This document shows, piece after piece, positions 24,719 through 37,027 of a stretch of 64,000 bases of DNA. Made by a program: the position numbers and the translations under genes. The DNA is taken from assembly GCA_017163975.1 (NCBI GenBank), contig JAFFSR010000351.1, positions 2,481,001 to 2,545,000 on the forward strand, written 5' to 3'. This DNA is from Anastatus disparis. Taxonomy: Eukaryota > Arthropoda > Insecta > Hymenoptera > Eupelmidae. Positions within the stretch are counted from its first letter, which is position 1, and the number at the start of each line of letters is the position of its first letter. The notes beneath the pieces are model-generated. The model saw nothing but the letters and a program-made list of their open reading frames with translations. It was not told the origin of the DNA and did not search any database.

Positions 24719-25332
24719 CCAGGAGAGTGTCTGAGTTGCGGGTCACAGATCTTATTGCAACTTCGGGATAAGTATTTAGGTACCAAAATATGAGTAAAGC
24801 CACAGCGGTACGGTCTAATGCTTTGAAAAAGTGAAGTTATGGACGATTATAATCTTATTTTCGGAAAAATATGAAAAAAGAACTCCTTTTTGAAGTGTAA
24901 ATAATTCTATCTAGAAATGTCTGAGCAGTAAGAAAGCTCAACAAAGTTGAGCAGTAAGAAACCACCAAAAATAGTCTCAATTTTGAAGGATGGTGATTTT
25001 TAGTACTCTTTTGATGCCTAATTTTAAGCAAGCATAACTTTAGTTCTAATTATTATTTTTTGATTCGGAAACTAGCAAATTAAAGCCTGCTTTCTCTGCT
25101 TTCATTTTAGTTATTGTGGATTTATTAAAGACATTTCTAGATAGAATTATTTACACTTCAATAAGGAGTTCTTTTTTCATATTTTTCCGAAAATAAGACA
25201 ATAATTGTCCATAACTTTAGTTTTTCGAAGCATTAGACCGTACCGCTGTGGCATTACTCATATTTTGGTACCTTAATACTTATCCCAAAGTTTCATCAAG
25301 ATCTGTGACCCGCAACTCAGACACTCTCCTGG
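24719..25332. mobile_element. 614-bp foldback MITE inserted in exon 4 of family A
   Basis: Ends CCAGGAGAGTGTCTGAGTTG and its complement finishing at 25332, with arms of about 250 bp (GTACCAAAATATGAGTAA and complement, GAACTCCTTTTTGAAGTGTA and complement). TAA flanks both ends (24716-24718, 25333-25335). A 3-bp TAA duplication is what PIF/Harbinger-type elements make, but the short termini do not by themselves prove that. It separates 24714-24718 from the rest of exon 4. Confidence 0.88.
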
Positions 25333-25335
25333 TAA

Positions 25336-25587
25336 GTGCTTCAGACTTTATTAAAATACGAGAACAAATCTCAGAACTGTTTCCTACGGCAGATCTTGAT
25401 ATATTATACACACCTTATAAGGACGCCTCTGAAACCGGAGGAGGTGTTATAAAAGCAAAGGCTTCTTTAATAAATTTTTATAAATTCGCTACAGGTGAAT
25501 TGCGCGAGGCTGGAATTATAACACGTGGTCGCAAAAGGAAATTCGACGAATTAATGCAAAATGAAAACTCTATTGAAAGTGAGAGAA
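25336..25587 (+). pseudogene. family A exon 4 (main part)
   Basis: Exon 4 starts after the acceptor at 24712-24713, is cut by the foldback MITE after five bases, and resumes here. Taking one TAA copy restores the frame: SASDFIKIREQISELFPTAD, then GGGVIKAKASLINFYKFATG and a basic RGRKRKFDE. Donor GTAATT at 25588. The apparent start codon upstream at 25248 lies in the MITE arm and is not real. Confidence 0.66.
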
Positions 25588-25913
25588 GTAATTATATCTT
25601 ATGTAATATGTTTATAATTTATATGAAAATTATTATTCAATCTTAAAGTTTTGCTATTTCACAGAGGAAAATATGTATTTATATTCAAATGGTTATGTCT
25701 CATTAAGAAATTCGTATTTTTTTTTTATTTTAAATCTCATTTTGTTCGTTTTAAAAATAAGATATTAAAATGATCTTTAAAAATTAATTGAATAATTTTC
25801 GTTTTAAAATAATTATAATTATATAAATTATAATATATTAAAATTTAATTTACGAATATTTAAATATTTAAAAAAATCGTTTCAATTTAATATAATTTAA
25901 TTTGTACCCTTAG

Positions 25914-26110
25914 CTTGAACAAGATTTTCAAAAAGTAATATTGGATTTCGCAGCGCAAAAGAAAATACCATACGATAGGTTACATGAATATACTTCATTG
26001 TTTGTAACAAAGTGGACGTATTATTCTAAAAAACTTGTAAAGTATTGTAGAACATTAAAATCCGTAGAAGTTAAGGAATTTATGCGAAGATAGCGCCCTA
26101 ATTGATGAAG
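25914..26110 (+). pseudogene. family A exon 5, degraded
   Basis: Acceptor AG 25912-25913 after a pyrimidine tract and donor GGTAAATA at 26111. One frame gives VTKWTYYSKKLVKYCRT, another gives LCEDSALIDE at the end, so at least one internal frameshift exists. No complete reading is possible. 25588-25913 and 26111-26900 are A+T-rich intron. Confidence 0.45.
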
Positions 26111-26907
26111 GTAAATAAAATATTACTTTATATAAAATTATGAACATATTTGTTATTTTACATTTATCTTTATATATTAAACTGACATTATAGCCAGAAA
26201 TTACCATAGATTAGGGTGAAATTGACTAGAAATACAAGTTTTTATTATATTTTTTTAATTGTCTATTGTTAATTAAAATGATAAAGTTTATTACGATAGT
26301 AATATTATAGAGTTTTAAATCTTTATTAAACAAAAAATTAATTAGTGTATTCATACTAATTTATTGAAAAAAATTTTAGGAAGTTATGACAGTTTATTAG
26401 GTTTGTTTTTAATGCCTTTATGTATTAAAGCAACAAAAGCTTTTAAAATTGGCAACAAAGCAATTACACTATACAGCAGATTTTTAACTCTTTCATTTTA
26501 CATGTCAAAATAAGAAAAATTAAAATATTATTTAACATTTTTTATCATTTTAAAAAGTTTAATAAAATTTTGCAAGATACTTCAAATTTTGAGTTGTATT
26601 GAATTCTTTTGATATTTTCATAAAAACTTATATTTTGTATTCCAAATTCCTGATCCTTTCATTTATTCTTTTTAATCGCTGATTAAATGATTTTTATTTA
26701 AAAGAAAAGTTAAAGTATTTTTAAATGGTATATTTTTTAAATTAAATAATAGATTTCTATAATTAAACCGTATGTTTTTGAGTCATTACGTAATAATACT
26801 TTTATTTTATTTAGCGTCGCTATAAAGCACATATAATGCACAGTAGTACTTGTATCATTCGGACAAGACTGGGATTCGGACTCAAGTCAATGAATTACGA
26901 ATCCATA

Positions 26908-27787
26908 CCCCGTTGAAAAAATCCAATTGGATTTCTTATTGGAATTTCCAATTGGAATTCCAATTGGATTTTGTTGGAAATCCATGTTGGAATTCCAATC
27001 AATTCCAATTGGAAATTCCAATTGGAAATCCAATTGGAAATTCATAATAGAATTCCAATGAGAATTTGAGAAATCCAACGTAAATTTAAGGACATTTTTA
27101 AGTGATTAAAATTTTTATATCAAATTTTATTTATGTTTTCATTGCGACTTATAAAAATATCTCTGTTCATTGAGAAAATAGAACATGAGAAAGCAGGCCG
27201 AATGATCGTCTTTTGAGACCAAATGAAACTACCAGCTTATAAGTTCTAAACTCTTTTATTTTTTTTGTGCGCATATGCTTGCCATAAGAGATTCAATAGA
27301 TAGAAAGCATCGTAGCCCCCTGGCGGCTAATCATTGAATATAAATATATACATTTATATAATAGTACTAATAATTGATCGCTAGGCGGCTACCACACTTT
27401 CTATCTATTGACTCTCTTATGGCAAGCATATGCGCACAAAAAAAATAAAAGAGTTTAGAACTTATAAGCTGGTAGTTTCATTTGGTCTCAAAAGACGATC
27501 ATTCGGCCTGCTTTCTCATGTTCTATTTTCTCAATGAACAAAGATATTTTTATAAGTCGCAATGAAAACATAAATAAAATTTTATATAAGAAAATATTTT
27601 ATTCACTTCAAAATGTCTTTAAATTTACGTTGGATTTCTCAAATTCTCATTGGAATTCTATTATGAATTTCCAATTGGATTTCCAATTGGAATTGATTGG
27701 AATTCCAACATGGATTTCCAACAAAATCCAATTGGGATTCCAATTGGAAATTCCAATAAGAAATCCAATTGGTTTTTTTCAACGGGG
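26908..27787. mobile_element. 880-bp foldback element with TTCCAATTGGAA repeats
   Basis: CCCCGTTGAAAAAA at 26908 and its complement ending at 27787 are flanked by TA. Each arm (about 370 bp) contains many degenerate copies of the self-complementary TTCCAATTGGAA. The centre has a pair of CTGGCGGCTA/TAGGCGGCTA motifs. It lies in intron 5 of family A. ORFs made of Ile/Pro/Gly/Asn repeats here are composition artefacts. A degenerate relative is at about 41510-41725. Confidence 0.88.
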
Positions 27788-27952
27788 TATAGAGTGAAAT
27801 ACTAAAGACTTTATAAAAACATTTTATTTTATGAAAAAATTTTAAGAATAATCGTTATTAGTGATTTCCAATTTTTATTGTAATTGTTATAAAAGTATTA
27901 AAAAATTACTGATTCATCAATTTCTTAATTAATAAATTATGTAATATTTTAG

Positions 27953-28175
27953 GAACCTGCAAATATTAAGAAAGAAAGATTAGAATTCGAAACATGCATT
28001 GAAAGTTTACAGCAACAAATTCATCCATATTTACTTTTTGCTGGTGAATTGCCAAATGTACAAGCTCACGTTATTTTAAACGAAGAAATGTATGCTTTTA
28101 ATTATTGTGCAAAAACAGCACAAGCTTGCTATAAATGTTTAAGTGCATTACAATCGTTTCCGCCGAATATCATAT
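27953..28175 (+). pseudogene. family A exon 6
   Basis: Acceptor AG at 27951-27952. The frame reads RLEFETCIESLQQQIHPYLL, then FAGELPNVQAHVILNEEMYA and ACYKCLSALQSFPP, a segment characteristic of this protein type just upstream of the conserved core. The donor is unclear near 28170 and an in-frame stop follows at about 28176. Confidence 0.55.
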
Positions 28176-28286
28176 AAAATTAGATGAATCAAAATTAAAT
28201 AAATAAAAATTGTTTTTTCAAAGCTTATTGAATAATTTTTCTATCACTGCTTAAATTAAACTATAGTTTTTCGTGGTATTTTTCAG

Positions 28287-30415
28287 TAAATTAATATGGA
28301 TCCTACTTTTTTAATGAATCATATTTTGAATTTTATTTTATTGTTATATAGTTATCCAGGGCTTCCACGAATAATAGTAAAAATTGTTGTAGATTATTTA
28401 ATTAATTTCATTAGTAATATTTATTTGGAATCTTTAAAAAGAGACATTTTAAATATCATAAAAAATGAGAACATTACAGATTTTTCTTTAAACGCAATAG
28501 AAAAATGTTTTGATAAACATAATTTATTATTTCACAAAGTTGATACAGAGTCAAAACGTTTTTCATTATTAAAGAGTAAAGGTCTTATTGATTTCGAGAA
28601 ATTCTTAATAGGCAAAACTTTCGAAGAAAAAATTATTAATAATGAGATATTACTCGTACAACAAAATATGTTTGGAATACAAATCCCTTTAAAAAAAAAA
28701 GTTTAAAATTATTTTTGGAAATACCTACAATGTTTGATCAAATATGTGATTATGTGAAAATTCTAATGAAACCATCTTCTGTTATTACAAACATTATTCA
28801 AGCTGATCTTTGGAAAATGAAATATATTAAAAAATTCAATAATGATATTGTATTACCACTTTATGTTTTTTATGACGATTTAGAGGTGGGTAATGCATTA
28901 GGGAGCCACGCTGGGACCAACAAATTTGGAGCAATATATGCATCAATAGCTTGTCTTCCACCTCATTTATCTGCTCGATTAGATTGTATAATTATTTCAA
29001 CTCTTATTTGTTCTGGAGGCAAGAAAAAATCGAGTAATGCAAAAATTTTCAAAAATCTTATTGATGAATTAAATTATCTACAAACGGAAGGAATTGTCAT
29101 TAACGTAAAAGATTCTAAAAAACGTGTTAAATTTCAGTTAGTTTTACTATTAGGTGATAATTTAGAACTGAACTCAATATTTGGTTTCGTAGAATCGTTT
29201 AAGGCTAATTACTTTTATTGTGTTTGTAAAATTAAAGCTCTAGAATCAAAGTCACTTTTTAAAGAGGATGAAACAAAATTACGTACAAAGGAAAATTATG
29301 ATGAAGATACTGAAACTATAAATGTCTCCAAAACGGGTATAAGAGAGTCATGCATTTTCCATGATGTCAATGATTTTCATATAACTGAAAATGTTTCAAT
29401 GGATTTAATGCATGACGTAATAGAAGGTGTTTGTATGTATGTTTTAAAATCAATTATATACCTTTATTTAAAAAAAAAAAAATATTTCACGTTGAAACAA
29501 TTGAATACTCTGATTAAAAATTTTGAATTCGGAGTTCTTGAAACATCAAATAAACCACTAGAGATATCGTTCAATCGCATTAATAATAAAATGGATTTAA
29601 AAATGTCAGCTGCAGAGCTTCTTTGCCTCGTAAAATACTTTGGTCTGATCGTTGGACATTTGATTCTAAAAAATGATGTACAATGGAAACTATACAAATA
29701 TTTACGATGCATATTAGATATTTTATTATCACCACGAATTACCAGAATAGATGTATATAATTTAAAGATATATATTGAAAAATTGAATAATTTATACAAG
29801 ACTTTGTAAGGTTACTTAAAGCCTACATTCCACTTTTTAACGCACTATCCAAGAATCTTACTGCGTAATGGACCTGTAGTGAATTTTTGGGGTATGCGTT
29901 ACGAATCCTACCATCGCTCAATAAAAGTAGACGCTCAATCAAGTAGTTCTACTGAGAATTTATTACAAACAATAGCCACTAAACAAACTTTAAAAATGTG
30001 TCATATGATTCACAATATTGAGTTTGAGAGAGATATTAAATTAGGTTCAATGAAAAACAAATTTATTGAAACGGCTTATTTTTCTGAGCAAACTAAAAAT
30101 AATCAATGTAAATATTATAATAAAATTAATATCCATGGAACATTGTTTAAAATTGGTATGATGTTAGTTACCGATATAAAAATAACTGAAATTGAGTTTG
30201 GAAAAATATTGGATATCATTTCCATAGATAATGACGTTTATTTTTATGTAAATATTTATGAAGAAATAACTTTCCATTTTCATTATCACGCTTACATCGT
30301 TGAAAATACTAAAAAGAATGTTTTAATAAAATATAAAGAATTACTTGTAACTCAACTATGTCTATCAGTTATAAAAAATAAGGAACACTTTATTGCTACT
30401 AGATTTGGCATATAA
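28287..30415 (+). pseudogene. family A last exon with conserved GSHAG core
   Basis: Acceptor TTTTTCAG at 28279-28286. 28296-28700 encodes a hydrophobic helical region (HILNFILLLYSYPGLPR). A 1-nt shift in the A(10) run at 28691-28700 moves into the frame continuing to 30415. That frame has the core motifs FYDDLEVGN, GSHAGTNKFGAIYAS, GDNLELNSIFGF, MDLMHDVIEGV, MSAAELLCLVKYFG, then stop TAA 29807-29809, then the C-terminal block FHFLTHYPRILLRNGP, FWGMRYESYHRSIK and TIATKQTLK. Apart from the shift and the single stop, about 700 codons are open, so decay is recent. 30416-30627 is its 3' flank with an AATAAA near 30590. Confidence 0.75.
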
Positions 30416-32713
30416 TCATGAGTACGCTATTAAAAACCGCTTAGCTAGATTTATAATGTTTTGATTCTATTATAGTTAAATTGTATTTGCGTTGTCCACA
30501 GTTAGTTTTAACTTGTGCATTTTAGTTTTAGTTATACCTACATATATTTATATCCATATATAAGTGAAATTATGTGAATTTGATTATTGAATAAATAAAT
30601 ATTCATGTTTGTTTTAACATTATATATGGCTGATTCCATTCAGATTCATGCAGGCCGTCACTGATCGAATTTTTTTTTTCTTTTAAGTAATAAAAATACC
30701 TTCTATTTTGTATATAAAGATAAAATTAACCTCGTAGAACGCTCAAAAAATTTTTTTTGTTACTACAGCAATTTTAGTCTTGGATGTAAAAACAAAAATT
30801 CAAAAATTGAAAATTAACCTCTACTTTTAAATGACTATAGCTCCGTCAATTTTTAACCTTTTTACGCGTTCTTTTAACAAAAGTGTGCGGAATTCTGTCT
30901 AGTTTTAAATGCGATCTCGATTTTTGTAATACAATTTGATCTTACTGAGTTATTTACGAAAAACCGAGAAAAGCGATTTTCTCAAAAACTATATTTTTTT
31001 TTTTGAAATTTTTATATGATTTTATACATAAAAAATACTAACTTTTAGGGTGAGTGAGAATATGCGATTTTGCCTTATTTTTTTTTAACAGATTTTTAAA
31101 CATTTTTTTTATATTTTCGATTTTAAAACATTGATACCATGACGCATCGTACTATTTTCCCAACTTTACGTGTTCTTACGACTATTTTTATGCTTTTATT
31201 TATTAATATATCAAAAATATCAACAATAATCTTTAAAATAAACCCCGGATCGAATATTTTAATCAATTAGAACCAAAGTTATGACGATCTAAAGTTTAAA
31301 AAAAAATGCTGAAACTTTAAATAAATATGAATTTACATTGAGGAAACGCAATTTTCGTTAAAGATTAAAATCTAAAGATATAAATTTTTTAATTTAAAAA
31401 AAAAGTTATTTTGATGAAAGAATACATAACCATTTATCCTCTTTTTATGGTACATTTTTATAATAAAAATTTTTTTTGTTGGAGAATATAATTTTTTTAT
31501 TAGTTTCAATTTCGCGCCTAGAATTTGAATTTATTTCGTAGGGAGTTGACGCATGTCACTACTAGGTGGCGATAATTCGTTCTTTGCATTCTCATTAACG
31601 ACTTGACGCGTTTAGAAATATAAGAAAAGGAAAATAAAAAATAAAGTTGTTTAAGAAAAATTATTTTCTTCGATCTGTCATTGAACAGAATATCAATAAT
31701 GGCATCACTGATTGTTAAAATGAAGTGCAAGGATTTAACAGAAAGGTACAAAAAAGTTGTTTATGATTGCTCCAAAAGTCCGCTTAGAGAATTTGGTGAT
31801 CTAACGGAGTCTTTGAAGCGCTTGTATCCAAATACTCCTTTCTCTAGAGAAGATAAAGTATGCCCTTCGTGTTACAAAATATTATTAGATGAAGTTTAAA
31901 ATGCGCCTATTTCATCGACTTCAAGCAGTCAACAATCTTCAGAAGATTTTATTCATAGTGAGGCTGTGGTGGAACAGCTCAACGAGACTTCAAGTAATTT
32001 GAAATTAAACATTTCACCAATTAAAATGCCTCAAAGTATCAATATCAAGATGCGAGAATCTTATGCTCTCCAAAAAAGAAAACAAATAAACGATGCATTT
32101 GATTCACAAATAGCAAGTAAAATGATGAAAGTCTACGATATAACGGATTTGCCCGCATTGACTGAAAATAATGAATGTAAAACAAATGATAAATGGCTTG
32201 AGATTATTAAAATTGCATTGGATAATTGTTCAAATTTTCTTGAGAAAGTGCGATTGTTGAGTATTATACCAAGTGATATTTCCAAAGATTATTTATTATC
32301 AGTTTCACCAAATGTAACTATTTATATGATTGATCAAGCACGATCATTGGTAAATAATAAAAAAATTTACAAGCAGTTTGAGAACTATTGTGGCTATTCT
32401 TTGGATAGTGAAATTGTAATGAAAGTAAAGAATTATTATCTGAACGGTGATTTCAATTGTTCTCGTCAAAGAGCAAATAAAAGCGACACAGTATCTATCA
32501 AAGAAAATGGTATAAAAACTAAAAAAGTCAAACGCTTTCTTACGCGAAGTATAAAAGAAATATATCAATTATTTAAAGACGAAAATCCTGAAATGAAAAC
32601 AAAAATTGGTAAATGAACATTCTACGCTTTAAGACCGAAGTGAGTTATACCACATCCACCCACCGATTCGTGTCTTTGCGTTTACTGCGAGAATCTTAAA
32701 CTTATGTTAGATG

Positions 32714-32889
32714 TTTGGAAATTAATTAATCCAATATAATATTTAAGTATATATATTTATTTATAAGTTGACAGCTAGAGGTAACAAAACAGACTGACTT
32801 CTATTTATTGATTTGTTCACATATATAACCTATTTACAATAACAAAACACAACATTAGTGCATTCGATATATTAATTCGAATCGCCACA
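32714..32889 (-). repeat. 3' LTR of the Mag-type element
   Basis: Its 176 bp match the other LTR except for a shorter TA run and a handful of substitutions. On the minus strand it starts TGTGGCGATTCGAATTAAT. The near identity of the LTRs indicates a fairly recent insertion. Confidence 0.93.
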
Positions 32890-32906
32890 CTACCCCCCCC
32901 CCCACG
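32890..32906 (-). promoter_or_regulatory. polypurine tract
   Basis: On the minus strand this reads GTGG, a run of G, then TAG, immediately before the 3' LTR, the position from which plus-strand DNA synthesis is primed. Confidence 0.75.
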
Positions 32907-32918
32907 AAGTAAAAATGT

Positions 32919-35900
32919 CTAAGGTTCGAATATTTTAGGAAAACGAACAATTCTTCCTGAGCGCGTTTTTTGCTCAACTTTTGCAGGTGGTAATTTTGAA
33001 ATGGAAATTGGTGACGGTGAATTTATTGGCTTGCATCTTGAATTTCCAGAGGTAGACAATGCTTGATCTTGACAAATAAAAGCTGGTTTGACGCGATCTA
33101 TTGAAACTCTATTATGCTTATTATTTATTTTCAAAGTAATTGTTTTATTATCTCGATCAATAATCTGAAATGGTCCAAGATAAGGGCATTGAAGAGCTTT
33201 TAAGGCTGGACCTTCACGTAAAAATACATGTGTGCAGTTAGATAACTCCTTAAACACAAACGTACCGGGTTGAGTATGTCTCGATGCAGGTGTAGGACGT
33301 ACACGAGATAAGTGCTCTCTTAAATTTTGGAGAAAAGTTGAAGAATCTTTCAAACGTTCTTCATTTGATGTTGGACAAAACATTTCAGAAGGGAGACGAA
33401 GTGGCTCACCATAAACCAATTCTGCCGCAGTGGCCTTAATATCTTTTTTGAAAGCTGATCGAATGCCCAGTAAAACAAAAGGGAGAGCCTCAATCCAATT
33501 GATTTCTGTATGAGCCATAATAGCTGTTTTCAATTGACGATGAAAACGCTCAATCATTCCATTAGCTGCAGGATGCCAACTAGTCGTAAAATGAGGTGCA
33601 ATACCAAATCTTTCCTCAAAACTCTTGAAAATATGAGATGTAAATTGAGAACCTCTATCAGATGTTAATTTATGAGGACATCCAAATCGTGAAATCCAGC
33701 AATCTAAGAATGCTTGCGTGACAGATTCAGCAGTAATACATTCTAAAGGACATACTTCAGGCCAACGGCTATATCGATCAATAATTGTTAAACAATATCT
33801 GTATGATTTAACAGGAGGTAAAGGACCGATAATATCAATGTGCACATGTGAAAATCGCTGCGTAGGAGTTTCAAACGTACTCAAAGGTGATTTAACGTGA
33901 CGAGTAATTTTTGAACGTTGGCATGATAAGCATGCACGAGCCCACATACGACAATCTTTTCGTATAGATGGCCACACAAAACGATTAGCCAAAAGTTTAG
34001 CTGATGCTTTGACACCAGGATGGCTTAAACTATGAAGCTGCTCAAAAACACGTCGTCGAAAAGGTAGTGTGACAAATGGTCTTGTTTTTTCAGTAGATAC
34101 ATCGCAATATACTGATATATTTGTACCAGGAATGATTATCTTTTTAAGATTTAAAGAGGAATTTTCTTCAATAAAATGTTTGATTTCCTTGTCATCAATC
34201 TGTGAATCAGCCAAAGCCTGATAGTCCAATTGCGAAGAAATTCCTTCAACACGTGAATCAGCAACAATATTTCTTGATCCATCAATATGTTGAATGTCAG
34301 TAGAAAATTCGGAAATGAAAGACAGCTGATTAAGTTGAACAGTCGATAGTTTATTGCGACGTTGTTGAAAGGCATAAATTAATGGTTTATGATCAGTAAA
34401 AATTGTAAAAGATTGTCCTTCTAAAAAGTGGCGAAAGTGTTGAACTGCTTCATATATCGCTAGAAGTTCACGATGATAAGTAGGCCAATTACGTTCCCTA
34501 ACAGACATCTTTTTAGAGAAAAATGCCAATGGTTGCCAAGATTTATCTACAAATTGCTGCAGACATGCACCAACAGAATGATTTGATGCATCAGTGAATA
34601 AACCAAAGGGTACACCCAGCCGAGGGTGAACAAGTAATGTGGCGGAAGCAAGACAATCTTTAAGAGCTGTAAAAGCTTGTTCTAGTTCAGCTGACCATTG
34701 CACTGGTTGAGAACCTTTTAACATAGGTTTGCTAATAGCATCATGTAAAGGGGCTTCAAATTCAGATGCATGAGGAATGAAACGCTTGTAGAAATCTATC
34801 ATTCCTAAGAAACGTCTCAATCCTTGAGCTGTCTTTGGTAATGGAAATTCCTGAAGAGCCTGGATACGTTCTTGAGGAGGACGAATCCCAGAATCAGAGA
34901 CCAAATATCCAAGAAATTTTACCTCAGATACGCCAAAAATGCATTTCGATACGTTGATGACCATTCCATAGTCAGATAAACGTTGAAAAAGAATTTTAAG
35001 GTGCTCTTTATGCTGCTCAGGTGACGTTGAGAAAACTAAAATATCGTCGATATAAGCATAACAGAAGTCTAATCCACGAATCACCTCATCAATAAAACGT
35101 TGAAAGGTTTGACCTGCATTTCGAAGTCCAAATGCCATGAATGGAAATTCAAAAAGTCCAAAAGGTGTCGTAATAGCTATTTTAGAAATGTCTTCTGGAT
35201 GAACAGGAATCTGTTGATAAGCTTTGACTAAATCAATGGTTGAGAAAATTGAACAACCATCAAGATTGTTTGCAAAATCGTGAATATGACGTACTGGATA
35301 TCGATCAGGAATGGTTCGAGCATTTAATGCACGGTAATCACCACAGGGACGCCATTCATTTTTACCTTTTGGTGCTAAATGTAATGGTGATGACCAAGCA
35401 CTTTCAGATGGGCGAGCAGTACCAGCATGCAACATATCTGAAAATTCCTTTTTCGCAATATTAAGCTTTTCAAGAGCCAAACGGGACGACAAGAAATTGG
35501 AGGTCCAGGTGTTGTCCGAATGTGATGAACAGTTTCATGCTTAATGTCACGAGGTACACCAGGTGGACGAGTAATATCAGGAAACTGCATGAGAAGTTCA
35601 GACCAAGGAGATTTGTTGACAATAGTTTTAACACTGCATTGTGTGATGTTCCGAAGGTGACCAATAGCAAAGAGCCCGGTGCTTGCATCAAGCAAACGTT
35701 TTGAATGACAATCAGGTAATAAATGATAGTGTGCCAAAAAATCCGAACCTAATATAGGTACACTCACATCTGCAACAATAAATCTCCAAATGAAATTACG
35801 GGGAAGCTTCAAATTAAGATTTAGCGTGTAAAAACCATATGTTTTAATGTCACTATCATTAGCAGCGCTAAGCACGAAATTCGTTACAGCACGACGTTCC

Positions 35901-36005
35901 TTTAGTAAACAACGAGGAAAACATGATAGATCCGATCCCGTATCCACAAGAAATTGACGTTTTGTTGATTGATCCGTTACAAAAAGGCGGCTTCCAGGAG
36001 ACAGG
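32919..36005 (-). pseudogene. pol of the Mag-type element (PR, RT, RNase H, IN)
   Basis: Protease: FLVDTGSDLSCFP near 35950. The protease frame runs to about 35470, where a 1-nt frameshift moves into the 857-codon frame 35492-32919. In that frame RT has YIDD at residues 147-150. RNase H has TDAS (300-303) and TDHKPL (366-371). At its end VADSRVEG has lost two residues relative to the usual ADALSR. Integrase has the H-H-C-C domain (CLSCQRSK), D553 (HIDIIGPLP), D612 (TSDRGSQF) and E648 (GMIERFHR), giving the D-D-35-E spacing. A C-terminal tail ([13 protein letters not shown]) ends just before the polypurine tract. All catalytic residues are present, so one indel separates this copy from an open pol. 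Confidence 0.94.
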
Positions 36006-36036
36006 CAGTCAGACGCCGCCGAAACAAACTGCCTTT

Positions 36037-36948
36037 TTAATTTTCCTGAAAGCTACAAGGCTGGATGCATTTTTTTGCATTCTTCTGAAATTTAGCATGG
36101 TACCAGCACAATCTTTCAGAATTTCCTTGACTTTTCTCACGATCATAACGCAGACGGCCAAGACTCTTTGAGCGTGAGCGGCGATTTCTTGATTCTCTGT
36201 TTGCAGAGAGTTCAGCAACTTGCTTTGTAAGGTTTTCAATAGCACTTAATAAGTCATTATTATTACCTTTGTCAACAGCATGAACAGCAAGGTTAGAATT
36301 GATAGGAGATACCTCTACAATTTTATCAGCCAGCTCAGAGATTTTATCAAGAGTAAGTTCGGCTTGAGTTCCGAGAATTGCTTGGGCATATGAGGGAAGA
36401 CGTCGAAGCCACAGCTGTCGTAAGAGGTTATCCGCTGTCGTGCCAACCAAAGAACGTAGATGTCGAAGAAACTGCGAGGGCTTCCTATCACCCAGCTCTT
36501 CCTCGTTGATCAATTGACGCACGCGCTGTTCCTCAGAAGCAGATAAACGTTTAATTAATTTAGTGCGTAATTGAGTATAAGGATTTAATGCCGGAGGGTT
36601 AGTAATTATGTCTTCAACTTCTACAGCAACACGAGTATCCAATTGTGAAACAACATAATGGAATTTAGTTACCTCATTAGTAATCTCAGAAATAATAAAC
36701 TGAGAATCGGCTTGTGAAAACCATAAGCTTGGCCTATCAGCCCAAAAAGGTGGCAACTTAACCACAACTCGATTTACTGCTGGACGATGAATATTTTCAT
36801 TTTGTTGCTGTTGTTGTTGTTGTTGCTGCTGCTGTTCTTGTTGCTGCTGCTGTTGTTGTTCAATTTCTGCAAGCTGTTGAGCAAGTCGTCGATTTTCCTC
36901 TTAAATAGCCGCAAACTGACGCACATCGTCATCACGAGGAAGCACCAT
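36037..36948 (-). pseudogene. gag of the Mag-type element
   Basis: ATG at 36946-36948 (MVLPRDDDVRQFAAI), then an in-frame stop at 36901-36903. Downstream comes a run of about 20 Gln interrupted by Glu (CAA/CAG repeat at 36800-36870), then the capsid region KLPPFWADRPSLWFSQADSQ, LIKRLSASEEQRVRQLINEE and GDRKPSQFLRHL. It ends with an Arg/Ser-rich stretch and the knuckle CWYHAKFQKNAKKC. The gag frame overlaps the start of the protease region in a different frame. Confidence 0.9.
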
Positions 36949-37009
36949 AATTAAACGAATATCACAATAAAAATTATTTATAATCAATAATTTTTAGTAA
37001 ATCCTTTTT

Positions 37010-37027
37010 GTTCGTCGGGGTCACCAG
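37010..37027 (-). promoter_or_regulatory. primer-binding site
   Basis: Directly inside the 5' LTR the minus strand reads TGGTGACCCCGACG, a sequence used by many Mag-type elements for tRNA priming. The matching tRNA cannot be named from this sequence alone. Confidence 0.7.

Larger units (their letters stand above)
20457..30415 (+). pseudogene. family A: spliced transposon-associated gene, superfamily unassigned
   Basis: At least seven exon-like blocks with matching splice phases can be joined: 20457-20511, 20773-21174, 21652-21760, 24714-24718 plus 25336-25587, about 25914-26110, about 27953-28175 and 28287-30415. The N-terminus resembles a SAM domain (IKKNKFEDLRPIFQ ... DENFYVLNDEEIIMLL). 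The large last exon holds the family's most conserved core: LPLYVFYDDLEVGNALGSHA, LLLGDNLELNSIFGFVESF, MDLMHDVIEGVCMYVL, FHFLTHYPRILLRNGP and NFWGMRYESYHRSIK. I know this set of motifs from many uncharacterised, often multicopy proteins of arthropods and cnidarians, but cannot name the superfamily. Defects: stop TAA 20778-20780, TGA 20997-20999, frameshifts in the fifth exon, a 1-nt shift in an A(10) run (28691-28700) and stop TAA 29807-29809. Introns and one exon carry MITEs. An AATAAA occurs near 30590. Confidence 0.7.

Noticed and set aside
25248..25335. Start codon and first 30 residues of an apparent 132-residue ORF
   Set aside because: This part lies in the right arm of the foldback MITE; the real exon enters from 24714-24718.
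26850..27797. ORFs rich in Asn/Trp/Gln/Leu repeats
   Set aside because: They are translations of TTCCAATTGGAA repeats in the foldback arms and occur on both strands.
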